Of a DNA stretch of 64,000 nucleotides, positions 31,784 to 40,238 are shown piece by piece. The DNA comes from JBCBKL01 sp038521825. GTDB taxonomy: Bacteria; Pseudomonadota; Alphaproteobacteria; Rhodobacterales; Rhodobacteraceae. The notes under the pieces are model-generated. The model ran no database searches. It saw only the letters and a program-made list of their open reading frames with translations, and was not told the origin of the DNA. The stretch spans positions 1-64,000 of the forward strand of contig JBCBKL010000020.1 of assembly GCA_038521825.1 (NCBI GenBank). The letters are read 5' to 3'. Position 1 is the first letter of the stretch. Every line of letters begins with the position of its first letter. The translations under genes and the position numbers were made by a program.

Positions 31784-34195
31784 ATGGACGCGCCGCTGCC
31801 CATTGATCCAATCCTGCCTGACCTGGTCGCCCTTTTGCGCCAAAACCGTCGGGCGGTGCTGCAGGCCCCGCCGGGTGCCGGCAAGACAACGCGCGTACCC
31901 CTTGCCCTTCTCGACGCCGGGCTGGGAAACGGCAGGATCATCATGCTTGAACCGCGCCGTCTGGCTGCCCGCGCAGCGGCGGCGCGGATGGCAGAAAGCC
32001 TTGGCGAGCCGGTCGGCAAGACCGTGGGTTACCGAATACGGGGTGAAAGCAAGACAAGTCCTGAAACCCGGATCGAGGTTGTGACCGAAGGCATCCTGAC
32101 CAGGATGATCCAGAACGATCCGGACATGCACGGCGTGGGCACAATCATCTTCGATGAATTCCACGAACGCAGCCTGCAAGCCGATCTCGGGCTGGCGCTG
32201 AGCCTCGATGTTGCGGATTTGCGGGATGATCTCATCTTAGTCGCGATGTCGGCGACGCTTGATGCAGGCCCGGTGGCCGAGATGATGAAGGCGCCGGTCC
32301 TGACCTCCGAAGGGCGCGGCTTTCCGGTAACGCCGCATTGGCTCGAAAAACCCTTCGGCCCGAAGGCGCGGTTCGAGGCTGCGATGGCGGAGCTGATCCG
32401 TCAGGCCTTGTTGGACTCCAAAGGGTCCGTGCTCGCCTTTCTGCCTGGCGAAGGTGAAATTCGTCGTGTTCACAACCTGTTAGACGATGCTCATACCAAA
32501 AACGTAGTAATCCAGCCGCTCTATGGTGCGATGCCGTTCGGGGCCCAGAAAGAGGCGCTCGAACCCGCCGGGCCGGGCAATCGGAAGGTGATCCTCGCAA
32601 CCGCGATCGCAGAGACATCCCTGACCCTCCCCGATATCCGTGTTGTGGTCGATGGCGGGCGGGCACGGCGGGCGGTGTTCGATCCCGGGTCCGGGATGTC
32701 CCGCCTTGTCACCGAGCGCGTCACCAAGGCCGAGGCCCAGCAACGCGCAGGGCGGGCCGGTCGCGTCGCGGAAGGGCATTGCTACAAGCTGTGGACCAAG
32801 GGAGAAGACGGTGGCCTATCCCCCTTTCCCGCAACGGAAATCGAGCGCGGAGATCTTGCAGGGTTTGCGCTCGAATTGGCCGCCTGGGGTGCGTCCGAGA
32901 GCGACCTGCGATTTGTGACGCCCCCTCATGCGGGCCGATTGGCGGAGGCACGGGCGCTGCTGCGGATGTTGGGTGCGCTCGATACCGAAGACCAGATTAC
33001 CGCCCACGGTCAAAGGCTTGTACAGGTCCCCCTGCATCCCCGCCTGGCTCATATGCTCGAGATCGGCGGCAGGGACGCAGCGCCTCTGGCCGCTCTCTTG
33101 GCCGACAGGGATCCACTGCGCGGTGCGGATACGGATTTTTCTTTGCGAATACAATTTGTTAAGAGTGGTCACTCCACTGCCAATCCCGCCGCGCTGGCCC
33201 GGATCCGGGAGGAAGCGAAACGGTTGAGCCGTGGGCGCACCAAGACCGGTGCACTCAGCGTCGGCCAGATGCTTGCGCTGGCTTATCCGGATCGGGTCGG
33301 CCTTCGGCGGCCGGGTGACGCGCCCCGTTATGTTCTAAGCGGCGGAAAAGGCGCCGTTTTTTCGGACAGCGACCGGATGGGGCAACAGCGCCTCATCGTC
33401 GCAACGGATCTGGACGGCGACCCACGCGAGGCGCGGGTCAGGATGGCTGCAGCGCTCTCGGAGAATGAACTCCGAGAGATTTTTTCAAACCAAATCAATT
33501 GGTTGGATATCTGCGAGTGGTCACGGCGCGAGGGCCGGGTCGCGGCGCGGCGGCAAGAACGGTTTGGCGCGTTGGTGTTGGACGACCGGGTATGGCGGGA
33601 CGCACCGGATGAAGCCATTGCCCGCGCGATGCTGGACGGCGTGCGCCAGATTGGTCTGCAACCTTCTGAAAAGGCGAAACTTTTCATGGCACGCTGCCGT
33701 CTTCTGAATAGCCTTCCAGACATGTCGGAAGCAGCGTTGATGAAGCATCTCGACACGTGGTTATTGCCTCATATCAATGGGTTGCGCAGCGCCGAGGACT
33801 GGAAGGCGTTCGACATCCTGCCCGCCCTCGATGCCATGCTCGATTGGGATCAGCGGCAGAGCTTGGACCGTGAGGTGCCAGCCCAATTCACCACACCGCT
33901 CGGGCGCAAGGTGCCGATCGACTATGGCGCGGAAGAGCCATCTATCGAACTGAGATTGCAGGAACTTTTTGGACAAACCACGCATCCGAACGTGGCTGGC
34001 CGCCCCCTGAGGATCTCGCTTTTGTCACCGGCCGGCAGGCCCGTTCAGGTCACGATGGATCTGCCGGGTTTCTGGGCCTCGTCCTATGCCGATGTGCGCA
34101 AGGACATGCGGGGGCGTTACCCGAAACATCCGTGGCCCGAGGATCCGACGCAAGCCGATCCGACGCTGCGGACGAAGCGGCGGGCGGTGCGTTAA
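31784..34195 (+). CDS. hrpB: ATP-dependent helicase HrpB
   Basis: 803 residues from ATG 31784. It is a DExH helicase of the HrpA/HrpB/DEAH group: Walker A APPGAGKTT (28-36), the box DEFH (124-127), SAT, and QRAGRAGR. The C-terminal LSPAGRPVQVTMDLPGFWASSYADVRKDMRGRYPKHPWPEDP is the diagnostic HrpB tail. It ends 220 bases before the convergent panE stop, with the second motif cluster between. The cellular function of HrpB is poorly known. Confidence 0.94.
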   Translation: MDAPLPIDPILPDLVALLRQNRRAVLQAPPGAGKTTRVPLALLDAGLGNGRIIMLEPRRLAARAAAARMAESLGEPVGKTVGYRIRGESKTSPETRIEVVTEGILTRMIQNDPDMHGVGTIIFDEFHERSLQADLGLALSLDVADLRDDLILVAMSATLDAGPVAEMMKAPVLTSEGRGFPVTPHWLEKPFGPKARFEAAMAELIRQALLDSKGSVLAFLPGEGEIRRVHNLLDDAHTKNVVIQPLYGAMPFGAQKEALEPAGPGNRKVILATAIAETSLTLPDIRVVVDGGRARRAVFDPGSGMSRLVTERVTKAEAQQRAGRAGRVAEGHCYKLWTKGEDGGLSPFPATEIERGDLAGFALELAAWGASESDLRFVTPPHAGRLAEARALLRMLGALDTEDQITAHGQRLVQVPLHPRLAHMLEIGGRDAAPLAALLADRDPLRGADTDFSLRIQFVKSGHSTANPAALARIREEAKRLSRGRTKTGALSVGQMLALAYPDRVGLRRPGDAPRYVLSGGKGAVFSDSDRMGQQRLIVATDLDGDPREARVRMAAALSENELREIFSNQINWLDICEWSRREGRVAARRQERFGALVLDDRVWRDAPDEAIARAMLDGVRQIGLQPSEKAKLFMARCRLLNSLPDMSEAALMKHLDTWLLPHINGLRSAEDWKAFDILPALDAMLDWDQRQSLDREVPAQFTTPLGRKVPIDYGAEEPSIELRLQELFGQTTHPNVAGRPLRISLLSPAGRPVQVTMDLPGFWASSYADVRKDMRGRYPKHPWPEDPTQADPTLRTKRRAVR

Positions 34196-34246
34196 CCGCG
34201 CACAGCAGCAGCCTGCCAACCGCAGGATCCCATCCGCCGAGGCCCG

Positions 34247-34355
34247 AATTGTACCCTTTGCCGATCAGATTGTACGTTTTGGCAAGTGAGGCCAGGGGCG
34301 CAAAAACCGCCAAACAGGGCGTTTTGTGCGTTTTGGCCCTGAAAACGTACAAAAG
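34247..34355. repeat. Cluster of four ATTGTACGWTTTGG-like motifs (copy 2)
   Basis: Four words in 109 bases: ATTGTACCCTTTG (34248), ATTGTACGTTTTGG (34269), TTGTGCGTTTTGG (34324) and, inverted, GAAAACGTACAAAAG (34341). The same number and near-identical length as the cluster at 18427-18533. It is in the convergent gap between hrpB and panE, where a promoter is not expected. Confidence 0.6.
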
Positions 34356-34415
34356 CGGCCGCAAGGCCCCAAGGCGCCACCAAACCGGGTTAATTCCGGC
34401 ACATATGTCGCAGGG

Positions 34416-35396
34416 TCAGGCCGCGTGCCGCACGTCGCCCGGTTCTATACCGGGCGGACCGCCGCGCGCTGTTTCGGCGGCTTTAATCAGGTCGTGCATC
34501 CGCTGGTTCAGGGGTGTCTTGACACGGTGCTTTTTGCCCATCTCGATGATGACGCCCTGCAGCGCATCGATTTCGGTCGGGCGGCGTTGTGTGAGATCAT
34601 CCCACATAGACGACCGCGCCTTTGGGTCAATGGTCAGCATGCTGGCCGCGATGCGGCGAAAAAGCGGCGTGGGCAGACGCAATATGTGGGGAATGAGCGC
34701 AGGCGGCGCGCCAGTGGTTTTCGCGGGCTTTATGCCGGCGGCGTGAAGAACGCGCAGCGCCTCGGCCATCTGATCCGCCATCAGGCGCCGCCATGCCCGA
34801 TCCTGGAGCATGTCCTTGAGTGGCAGATCAGAGAGCGCGTTGAGCGCGTTGCCCAGATTGATGAGCAGTTTGCCCCATTGAATGCCCGCGATGTCGTCTG
34901 TCTGCTCCCATCTGAGATGCGTGGTGCTGAGATCGGGCAGATCACCGGCCTCGACCATGATCGCACCTGATGTCCCCCGGTGATAATGGGCCGGTGTCAG
35001 CGGCACCACGTTGAACGGGACCACGGCGGCCAGCACTTTCGCGTCAGGTAGGGCATCCCGCAATAGGGCGGCGTTGGTCACCCCGTTTTGCAGCGACACG
35101 ACCGTGGCGGTAGGCGCGTGGACAGCGATATGATCAGCCATTTCGGAGGTTGCACCGGACTTGACGGCCACAAGAACAAAGTCCGCCCCAGACAGCGTAG
35201 CCGGATCGTCGGTCATGTCCGGTTTCACGGTCACATCGAGACCGGCGTAATCGGTGAGATGCAGCCCCTCGGCCACCGCCGCGATGATCCGGGGCCGTCC
35301 CAGAAACCGCACCTTTTGTCCGGCAAGTGAAAGACACCCGCCCACGTAACAGCCTATGCTGCCAGCACCGGCTATGACGATTTTGGGTCTAGACAC
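34416..35396 (-). CDS. panE: 2-dehydropantoate 2-reductase family protein
   Basis: 326 residues from GTG 35396, which overlaps the argF stop. The Rossmann start PKIVIAGAGSIGCYVGG and the later VAVKSGATSEMADHIA, SLQNGV, LINLGNALNAL motifs are those of ketopantoate reductases (NADPH to pantoate, vitamin B5 pathway). The C-terminal MWDDLTQRRPTEIDALQGVIIEMGK is the substrate-side helix. Overlap with argF shows it belongs to the argD-argF transcript. Family members with other substrates exist, so the specificity is presumed. Confidence 0.83.
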   Translation of the reverse strand: MSRPKIVIAGAGSIGCYVGGCLSLAGQKVRFLGRPRIIAAVAEGLHLTDYAGLDVTVKPDMTDDPATLSGADFVLVAVKSGATSEMADHIAVHAPTATVVSLQNGVTNAALLRDALPDAKVLAAVVPFNVVPLTPAHYHRGTSGAIMVEAGDLPDLSTTHLRWEQTDDIAGIQWGKLLINLGNALNALSDLPLKDMLQDRAWRRLMADQMAEALRVLHAAGIKPAKTTGAPPALIPHILRLPTPLFRRIAASMLTIDPKARSSMWDDLTQRRPTEIDALQGVIIEMGKKHRVKTPLNQRMHDLIKAAETARGGPPGIEPGDVRHAA

Positions 35397-36315
35397 CAAG
35401 GCACCATCGCATGATGGCCTTTTGCGCGTGCAGCCGGTTTTCAGCTTCGTCGAAGACGACCGATTGCGCACCGTCCATGACCTCGCTTGTCACTTCCTCT
35501 TCGCGGTGCGCGGGCAGGCAATGCATGAAAATGGCACTGTCTTTCGCGTGCTCCATCAGTTCGGCATTCACCTGGTATGGCCGGAGCATGTTGTGCCGCC
35601 GTTCCTTGGCCGATTGGGCGTCATGCATCGAAACCCACGTATCGGCAAAGATCAGATCGGCCCCAGCGACGGCGTCCTGGGCATCGCGGTTGATCTCGAA
35701 ACTGCGGCCGGATTTGCGGACCAGCCCCTGCCATTCCTCTTCGGGGTCAAGCTGCGAGGGGCCGGCAAAGGTCAGGTCAAAGCCGAACTGGGCCGCCGCG
35801 TGCATAACACTGGCGCAGACGTTGTTGCCATCGCCGCACCAGACCGCCTTGATCCCGTCGATCGGGCCACGGTGCTCTTCGTAGGTCATCACGTCGGCCA
35901 TGATCTGGCAGGGGTGAGTCCGGTCCGTGAGTCCGTTGATCACGGGGACGGAGGCGAATTCAGCCATGTCCGTCAGCACCGCCTCGTCGAAGGTGCGGAT
36001 CATGATCAGATCGACATAGCGCGACAGCACGCGGGCGGTGTCGGCGATGGTCTCGCCATGCCCGAGCTGCATGTCGTTGCCGGAGAGCACCATCGTCTCG
36101 CCCCCCATCTGCCGGACGCCCACATCGAAGGAGACGCGCGTTCGGGTCGAGGGTTTTTCGAAGATCAGCGCGACCATCCGCCCCTGAAGCGGCAATTCGT
36201 CGTCGGGCGCACCGCGGGGCCTGTCGAGCCTGGCGTCTTTCATTGTCCGGGCGTGGTCGATCATGTGCCTGAGGGCGGCGGGGTCGGTTTTGTGGATGTC
36301 GAGAAAGTGGTTCAT
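35389..36315 (-). CDS. argF: Ornithine carbamoyltransferase
   Basis: 308 residues. Carbamoyl phosphate binding STRTR is at 56-60 (EKPSTRTRVSFDVG), with the HPCQ motif (TDRTHPCQIMAD) and the ornithine-site HCLPAHR near the C-terminus. It makes citrulline from ornithine in arginine synthesis. The gene is 73 bases downstream of argD and its stop overlaps the panE GTG. Confidence 0.96.
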   Translation of the reverse strand: MNHFLDIHKTDPAALRHMIDHARTMKDARLDRPRGAPDDELPLQGRMVALIFEKPSTRTRVSFDVGVRQMGGETMVLSGNDMQLGHGETIADTARVLSRYVDLIMIRTFDEAVLTDMAEFASVPVINGLTDRTHPCQIMADVMTYEEHRGPIDGIKAVWCGDGNNVCASVMHAAAQFGFDLTFAGPSQLDPEEEWQGLVRKSGRSFEINRDAQDAVAGADLIFADTWVSMHDAQSAKERRHNMLRPYQVNAELMEHAKDSAIFMHCLPAHREEEVTSEVMDGAQSVVFDEAENRLHAQKAIMRWCLGV

Positions 36316-36344
36316 GGGTTCGTTTTCGTTTCGGAGGGCGAAAC

Positions 36345-36388
36345 GGGGCGCTGCCCCGGACCCCGGAGTATTTGCGGAACAGTGAAGA
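36345..36388 (-). repeat. Short intergenic repeat after a stop codon (copy B)
   Basis: In the argD-argF gap: GGGGCGCTGCCCCGGACCCC followed by GGAGTATTTGCGG and AACAGTGAAGA, immediately before the argD TGA (as TCA). It shares GTATTT and GAAGATCA placement with copy A at 23526. The GGGGC-GCTG-CCCC part forms a small hairpin in the argD-argF mRNA. Confidence 0.55.
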
Positions 36389-37570
36389 TCAGGCCGCCTG
36401 GGCCTTGAGCGATGTGGCGGCGGCGTCGAGCCGGGTTATGGCCTCGCCGATTTCGCCTTCGGTGATGGTGAGCGGGGGCAGCAGCCGGATCACGTTGTCG
36501 GCCGCGGGAACGGTGAGCACGTGGGCGTCGTAGCCGGCCTGCACGATATCGGTGTTGGCGGCCTTGCATTTGATCCCGAGCATCAGCCCCGACCCGCGCA
36601 CGTGATCGAAGAGATCGGGATGTGCGGAAACGAGCCCTTCGAGTTTCTGGCGCAGGAACCCGGCCTTGCGATTGACGTCAGCGAGGAATTTGGCATCGCC
36701 CACGATGTCGAGTACGGCGCATCCGACCGCGCAGCCGAGCGGGTTGCCGCCATATGTGGACCCGTGGGTGCCTGCCGTCATGCCTGAGGCCGCATCGGCC
36801 GTGGCCAGAACGGCGCCAAGTGGGAAGCCGCCGCCGATCCCCTTTGCGACCATCATGATGTCCGGCTCGATCCCCGCCCATTCGTGCGCGAAGAGCTTGC
36901 CGGTCCGCCCGACCCCGCACTGCACCTCGTCAAGGATCAGCAGAATGCCGTGCTGATCGCAGACGTCACGCAGCCCCTTGAGGCATTGATCAGGCAGCGG
37001 GCGGATACCGCCTTCGCCCTGGATCGGTTCGATCAGGATCGCGGCCGTCTTATTGGTGATGGCGGGTTCGAGCGCGTCGTGATCGCCCCAGTCGAGATGG
37101 ACGAAACCGGGCAGGAGCGGGCCGAAGCCCTGGGTCATCTTTTCGGACCCGGCAGCGGCGATGCCCGCCGACGACCGCCCGTGGAAGGACCCCGCGAAGG
37201 TGATGATCTCGACGCGGTCGGGTTGTTCTTTGTCGAACCAATACTTCCGGGCCATCTTGACCGCCAGTTCGCAGGCTTCCGTGCCGGAATTCGTGAAGAA
37301 CACCGTATCGGCAAAGGTCAGATCGACGAGCCTGTCGGCCAGCGCCTGTTGCTGCGGGATCTGATAGAGGTTCGAGACATGCCAGAGCGCTTGTGCTTGA
37401 TCGGTCACCGCCTGAACGAGCGCAGGATGCGCATGCCCGAGCGCGTTCACGGCGATCCCTGCCCCGAGATCCAGAAAGCGTCGCCCGTCCGCCTCGATCA
37501 GCCAGGAGCCTTCGCCCTTCACAAAGGAAAGGGGCGCACGATTGTAGGTCGGCAAAACGGAAGCGATCAT
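36389..37570 (-). CDS. argD: Acetylornithine/succinyldiaminopimelate aminotransferase
   Basis: 393 residues, class III PLP aminotransferase. The PLP-lysine region is MVAKGIGGGFPLGAVLAT, with LILDEVQCGVGRTG before it and GSFHGR for the phosphate. The beginning MIASVLPTYNRAPLSFVKGEGSWL fits ArgD. It makes N-acetylornithine in arginine synthesis and can serve lysine synthesis. It is the first gene of argD-argF-panE, with no regulatory gene adjacent. Confidence 0.94.
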   Translation of the reverse strand: MIASVLPTYNRAPLSFVKGEGSWLIEADGRRFLDLGAGIAVNALGHAHPALVQAVTDQAQALWHVSNLYQIPQQQALADRLVDLTFADTVFFTNSGTEACELAVKMARKYWFDKEQPDRVEIITFAGSFHGRSSAGIAAAGSEKMTQGFGPLLPGFVHLDWGDHDALEPAITNKTAAILIEPIQGEGGIRPLPDQCLKGLRDVCDQHGILLILDEVQCGVGRTGKLFAHEWAGIEPDIMMVAKGIGGGFPLGAVLATADAASGMTAGTHGSTYGGNPLGCAVGCAVLDIVGDAKFLADVNRKAGFLRQKLEGLVSAHPDLFDHVRGSGLMLGIKCKAANTDIVQAGYDAHVLTVPAADNVIRLLPPLTITEGEIGEAITRLDAAATSLKAQAA

Positions 37571-37679
37571 CGGATCATCCTTTGTCAGAGGCCCCTTTGG
37601 TGCATGAGGGGCGCGAACAGGTCAACGATTTTGGAAGAGTGATGCGCGCGAAGGCGCACGGATGCATAGCCGGGTCAGG

Positions 37680-37708
37680 CGCGTCGTGAGCGTCGTGAGC
37701 GTCGTCGG
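37680..37708. repeat. Three-unit 9-bp tandem repeat GCGTCGTGA
   Basis: GCGTCGTGA-GCGTCGTGA-GCGTCGTCG lies in the 255-base gap upstream of argD. The first two units are identical and the third differs in its last two bases. The gap otherwise shows the argD promoter side and nothing I recognise. Confidence 0.7.
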
Positions 37709-37825
37709 ATTGTGGCGTTTGCGGTCATGACGCAGCGCATAGCGTACTTGGCGGCGTCACACCACCGGAAACTTCGCCGGACCGGGCGATCGGTCACGAA
37801 TCCCGCGCATCAGCTTGGTATTGGT

Positions 37826-38641
37826 CTAACCAAGGAAATCGTCGGTCGCGTGCAGCATTCCGGGGTCGGATGGCATGTGCGATACCGGGTCAAACAGCCG
37901 TTCTGCGGCAGGGGTGAAGGATGACTGGTCGAACAGATGGGGCTCGATCACAACATCGGCGTCCGGGTTTGCTGCGTTATCCGTTTTTCTGAAATCGAAC
38001 GTATCCGCAACATTGCCGGTCTTGCATTCGACCATGCTCAACGGCGCATCGAGCGGCGCAGTTGCGTCTTCGCCAAGGGCAGATCCGGGTGCCAAACCCA
38101 ACCCTTCGATCAGGGGTTCGGAGGCTTCCGCTTCCTCGCGGTGTTGGCGGTCGTCTTCGAGGCCGCTTTTGGCCAAGATTGGCGGATCCAGCAAACCGTC
38201 CATCGTTAGGGGTGATGCAGGGGGTGTATCATCGTCGACGATCCAAACCTGCGCCACGTCCGAGCTTGGCGCATCGTTGTCGTAGCGGAAGATTTCGCCG
38301 GTCTTGGGATCGCGCTCCCAGAAGACGGAATCGGTCACCGTAATCTCGAACAATTCATCGTCTTCCGACATGTCGTCAGCGAGGAAGAAGACTTCAAACG
38401 ATCCTTTCAGCCCGGCATCCGTCTGTGGCCAGAAGGCCATGCTGGCGTTTTCCACCGTGCTGCCGACGAAGCCGATCTGATCGGATGCATTCGTGGTCAC
38501 ATGCTTGATGCCAAGCAGGATCGACACCAGGTCGGTATCAGGCGGAATGGTTCCGTCCCACCAGATATCGAATTTTACCTTCGTCCAGGAATCCGATCCT
38601 TCGATCACTTCAACCTCGCGCTGCTTGATTCTCCAGGTCAT
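37826..38641 (-). CDS. Acidic protein with a Calx-beta-like domain
   Basis: 271 residues, with no signal peptide. The first ~130 residues fit a Calx-beta domain: EVEVIEGSDSWTKVKFDIWWDG, then SFEVFFLADDMSEDDELFEITVTDS and the closing WIVDDDTPP. Such domains bind calcium and occur in extracellular adhesins. The remainder is low-complexity, rich in Asp, Ala and Pro. It may be exported by a C-terminal signal, as in type I systems, but no RTX nonapeptides are visible. The gene is monocistronic and divergent from gcrA. Confidence 0.65.
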   Translation of the reverse strand: MTWRIKQREVEVIEGSDSWTKVKFDIWWDGTIPPDTDLVSILLGIKHVTTNASDQIGFVGSTVENASMAFWPQTDAGLKGSFEVFFLADDMSEDDELFEITVTDSVFWERDPKTGEIFRYDNDAPSSDVAQVWIVDDDTPPASPLTMDGLLDPPILAKSGLEDDRQHREEAEASEPLIEGLGLAPGSALGEDATAPLDAPLSMVECKTGNVADTFDFRKTDNAANPDADVVIEPHLFDQSSFTPAAERLFDPVSHMPSDPGMLHATDDFLG

Positions 38642-38797
38642 TGCAAAATCTCCCTTGTCTCAGATGCGCGGCCCAGCTTGGCGCGTGGGCCAACGATGGA
38701 GGAGAGACGAGAGCGGGGCACAGATAGTTTCGGATTTGGCCGTATCGGTCGCAGACGAGAAACCATCGTAACGCTGCGAGTACGCACGAGGAGGCGC

Positions 38798-38825
38798 TTG
38801 TAACTCCTGCGCAGGTGATTAGTAT
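38798..38825 (+). promoter_or_regulatory. Candidate sigma-70 promoter of gcrA
   Basis: TTGTAA (38798-38803), 16 bases, then TAGTAT (38820-38825), a good housekeeping match. A start near 38832 would give a ~58-base leader that contains a terminator-like hairpin. Confidence 0.45.
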
Positions 38826-38849
38826 TAGACGCCAAGTTGAAACGATAAG

Positions 38850-38875
38850 GCGGCCCGCTTCGAGGCCGCTTTTTA
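38850..38875 (+). terminator. Terminator-like hairpin in the gcrA leader
   Basis: GCGGCC (38850-38855) pairs with GGCCGC (38864-38869) and is followed by TTTTT. It lies 15 bases before the gcrA ATG. The gene upstream runs the other way, so there is no plus-strand transcript to end except the leader itself. Possible attenuation or a very short RNA. Confidence 0.5.
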
Positions 38876-38889
38876 GCTAAGGAAACCTC

Positions 38890-39459
38890 ATGTCCTGGAC
38901 GGAAGAGCGCGTCGAGTTGCTGAAAAAGATGTGGGGAGAGGGCCAGTCCGCCAGCCAGATCGCAAAAGAGCTGGGGGGCGTCACGCGTAACGCGGTCATC
39001 GGCAAGGTCCATCGCCTGGGTCTGTCGAACCGCGCGGGCGGCGGCGCATCCGCGACGCCAAAGGCGGAGCCAAAGGCCAAAGCAGCCAAAGCCGAAGCGA
39101 AACCCAAGCCTCAGCCCAAGACCGAACCGGCCGTCAAGCCCGAGCCCGTGGCAGAGACGAAACCGGCCGTTCCGGCGCGCAAGCAGATCATCCCGGCGGG
39201 CCAACCCCTGCCCCCGCAACCGTCGGCAAACGAGATCAGCCCCGAGGCTTTGGCCAAGGTCAACGAGATCGAGAAAAAAGCAAAGAGACTCAGCCTGATG
39301 GAGCTGACAGAGCGGACATGCAAGTGGCCCGTCGGCGACCCGGCCACCGAAGACTTCTGGTTCTGCGGCCTGCCCGTTCAGCAAGGCAAACCCTATTGCG
39401 ATGCCCATGTCGGCGTTGCGTTCCAGCCGATGTCGTCGCGCCGCGACCGTCGCCGCTGA
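38890..39459 (+). CDS. gcrA: GcrA family cell cycle regulator
   Basis: 189 residues. The N-terminal HTH-like MSWTEERVELLKKMWGEGQSASQIAKELGGVTRNAVIGKVHRLGL is the GcrA DNA/sigma70-contacting domain. A Lys/Pro/Ala-rich linker follows, and the C-terminal CKWPVGDPATEDFWFCGLPVQQGKPYCDAHVGVAFQP contains the Cys/His set conserved in the family. GcrA binds sigma70 and activates promoters carrying methylated GANTC, and is restricted to Alphaproteobacteria. The RBS is AAGGAA seven bases upstream. Not clearly linked to petABC. Confidence 0.95.
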   Translation: MSWTEERVELLKKMWGEGQSASQIAKELGGVTRNAVIGKVHRLGLSNRAGGGASATPKAEPKAKAAKAEAKPKPQPKTEPAVKPEPVAETKPAVPARKQIIPAGQPLPPQPSANEISPEALAKVNEIEKKAKRLSLMELTERTCKWPVGDPATEDFWFCGLPVQQGKPYCDAHVGVAFQPMSSRRDRRR

Positions 39460-39663
39460 CAGCCACGCAGGTCGGCGACTTGCCCCGGGGTCTTAACCCT
39501 TTGAACGGGAAAAACCGCTAGGGCCTCCTGCGACCACGTGCACCACCTTGATTGCTGGACGGGCCTATGCCGCCCAGCTATGTAGCGCGAGGAGTCAGGT
39601 TGCCCCTTGTTGCAGCCCCCAAGATTGATTGGCCCGAAGGGCCGCTAAGACTGGAGAAACCGC

Positions 39664-40227
39664 GTGTCCCACGTAGAAGAAGACCACGAAGGCACAAGGC
39701 GCGACTTTCTGTATTTCGCGACTGCCGGTGCTGGCGTCGTCACGACAGGTGCCGCCGTCTGGCCGCTTGTGAACCAGATGAACCCATCAGCGGATGTCCG
39801 GGCGCTCTCATCGATCCGCGTTGACGTGTCCGGCGTTGAGCCCGGCACCCAGATGACGGTGAAATGGCTGGGAAAACCGGTCTTTATCCGCCGCCGCAAC
39901 CCGGATGAGATCGAGGCGGCTCGCGCGGTCGATCTGTCGGAATTGCCGGATGATATCGCCCGGAACGAAAACCTTGGCGACGTCCCCGCAACTGATGAAA
40001 ACCGCGCCATGGACGAAAGCGGCGAATGGTTGGTGATGATGGGCGTGTGCACGCATCTTGGCTGCGTCCCGCTGGGCGACGGTGCAGGCGATTTTGGTGG
40101 CTGGTTCTGCCCCTGCCACGGCTCGCATTATGACACGTCAGGCCGCATCCGTAGAGGTCCGGCACCGACCAACCTGGAAGTGCCTGTCGCAGAATTCGTG
40201 GACGAAACCACGATCAAACTCGGTTAA
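39664..40227 (+). CDS. petA: Ubiquinol-cytochrome c reductase iron-sulfur (Rieske) subunit
   Basis: 187 residues from GTG 39664 (GGAGA upstream). A twin-arginine segment TRRDFLYFATAGAGVVTTGA anchors the protein after Tat export. The 2Fe-2S ligands are CTHLGC (Cys129, His131) and CPCHG (Cys149, His152), and Cys134/Cys151 form the usual disulfide. Part of the bc1 complex oxidising ubiquinol and reducing cytochrome c in the inner membrane. It is first of petABC, 11 bases before petB. Confidence 0.95.
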   Translation: MSHVEEDHEGTRRDFLYFATAGAGVVTTGAAVWPLVNQMNPSADVRALSSIRVDVSGVEPGTQMTVKWLGKPVFIRRRNPDEIEAARAVDLSELPDDIARNENLGDVPATDENRAMDESGEWLVMMGVCTHLGCVPLGDGAGDFGGWFCPCHGSHYDTSGRIRRGPAPTNLEVPVAEFVDETTIKLG

Positions 40228-40238
40228 GGGAGACACCG

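Noticed and set aside
35356..36408. A 350-codon plus-strand frame over argF
   Set aside because: It is antisense to a complete ornithine carbamoyltransferase and has no motif of its own.
39549..39592. FNR box upstream of petA (TTGATTGCTGG)
   Set aside because: Only one half-site matches; the second half is absent, unlike the perfect dyads at 19032 and 61872.
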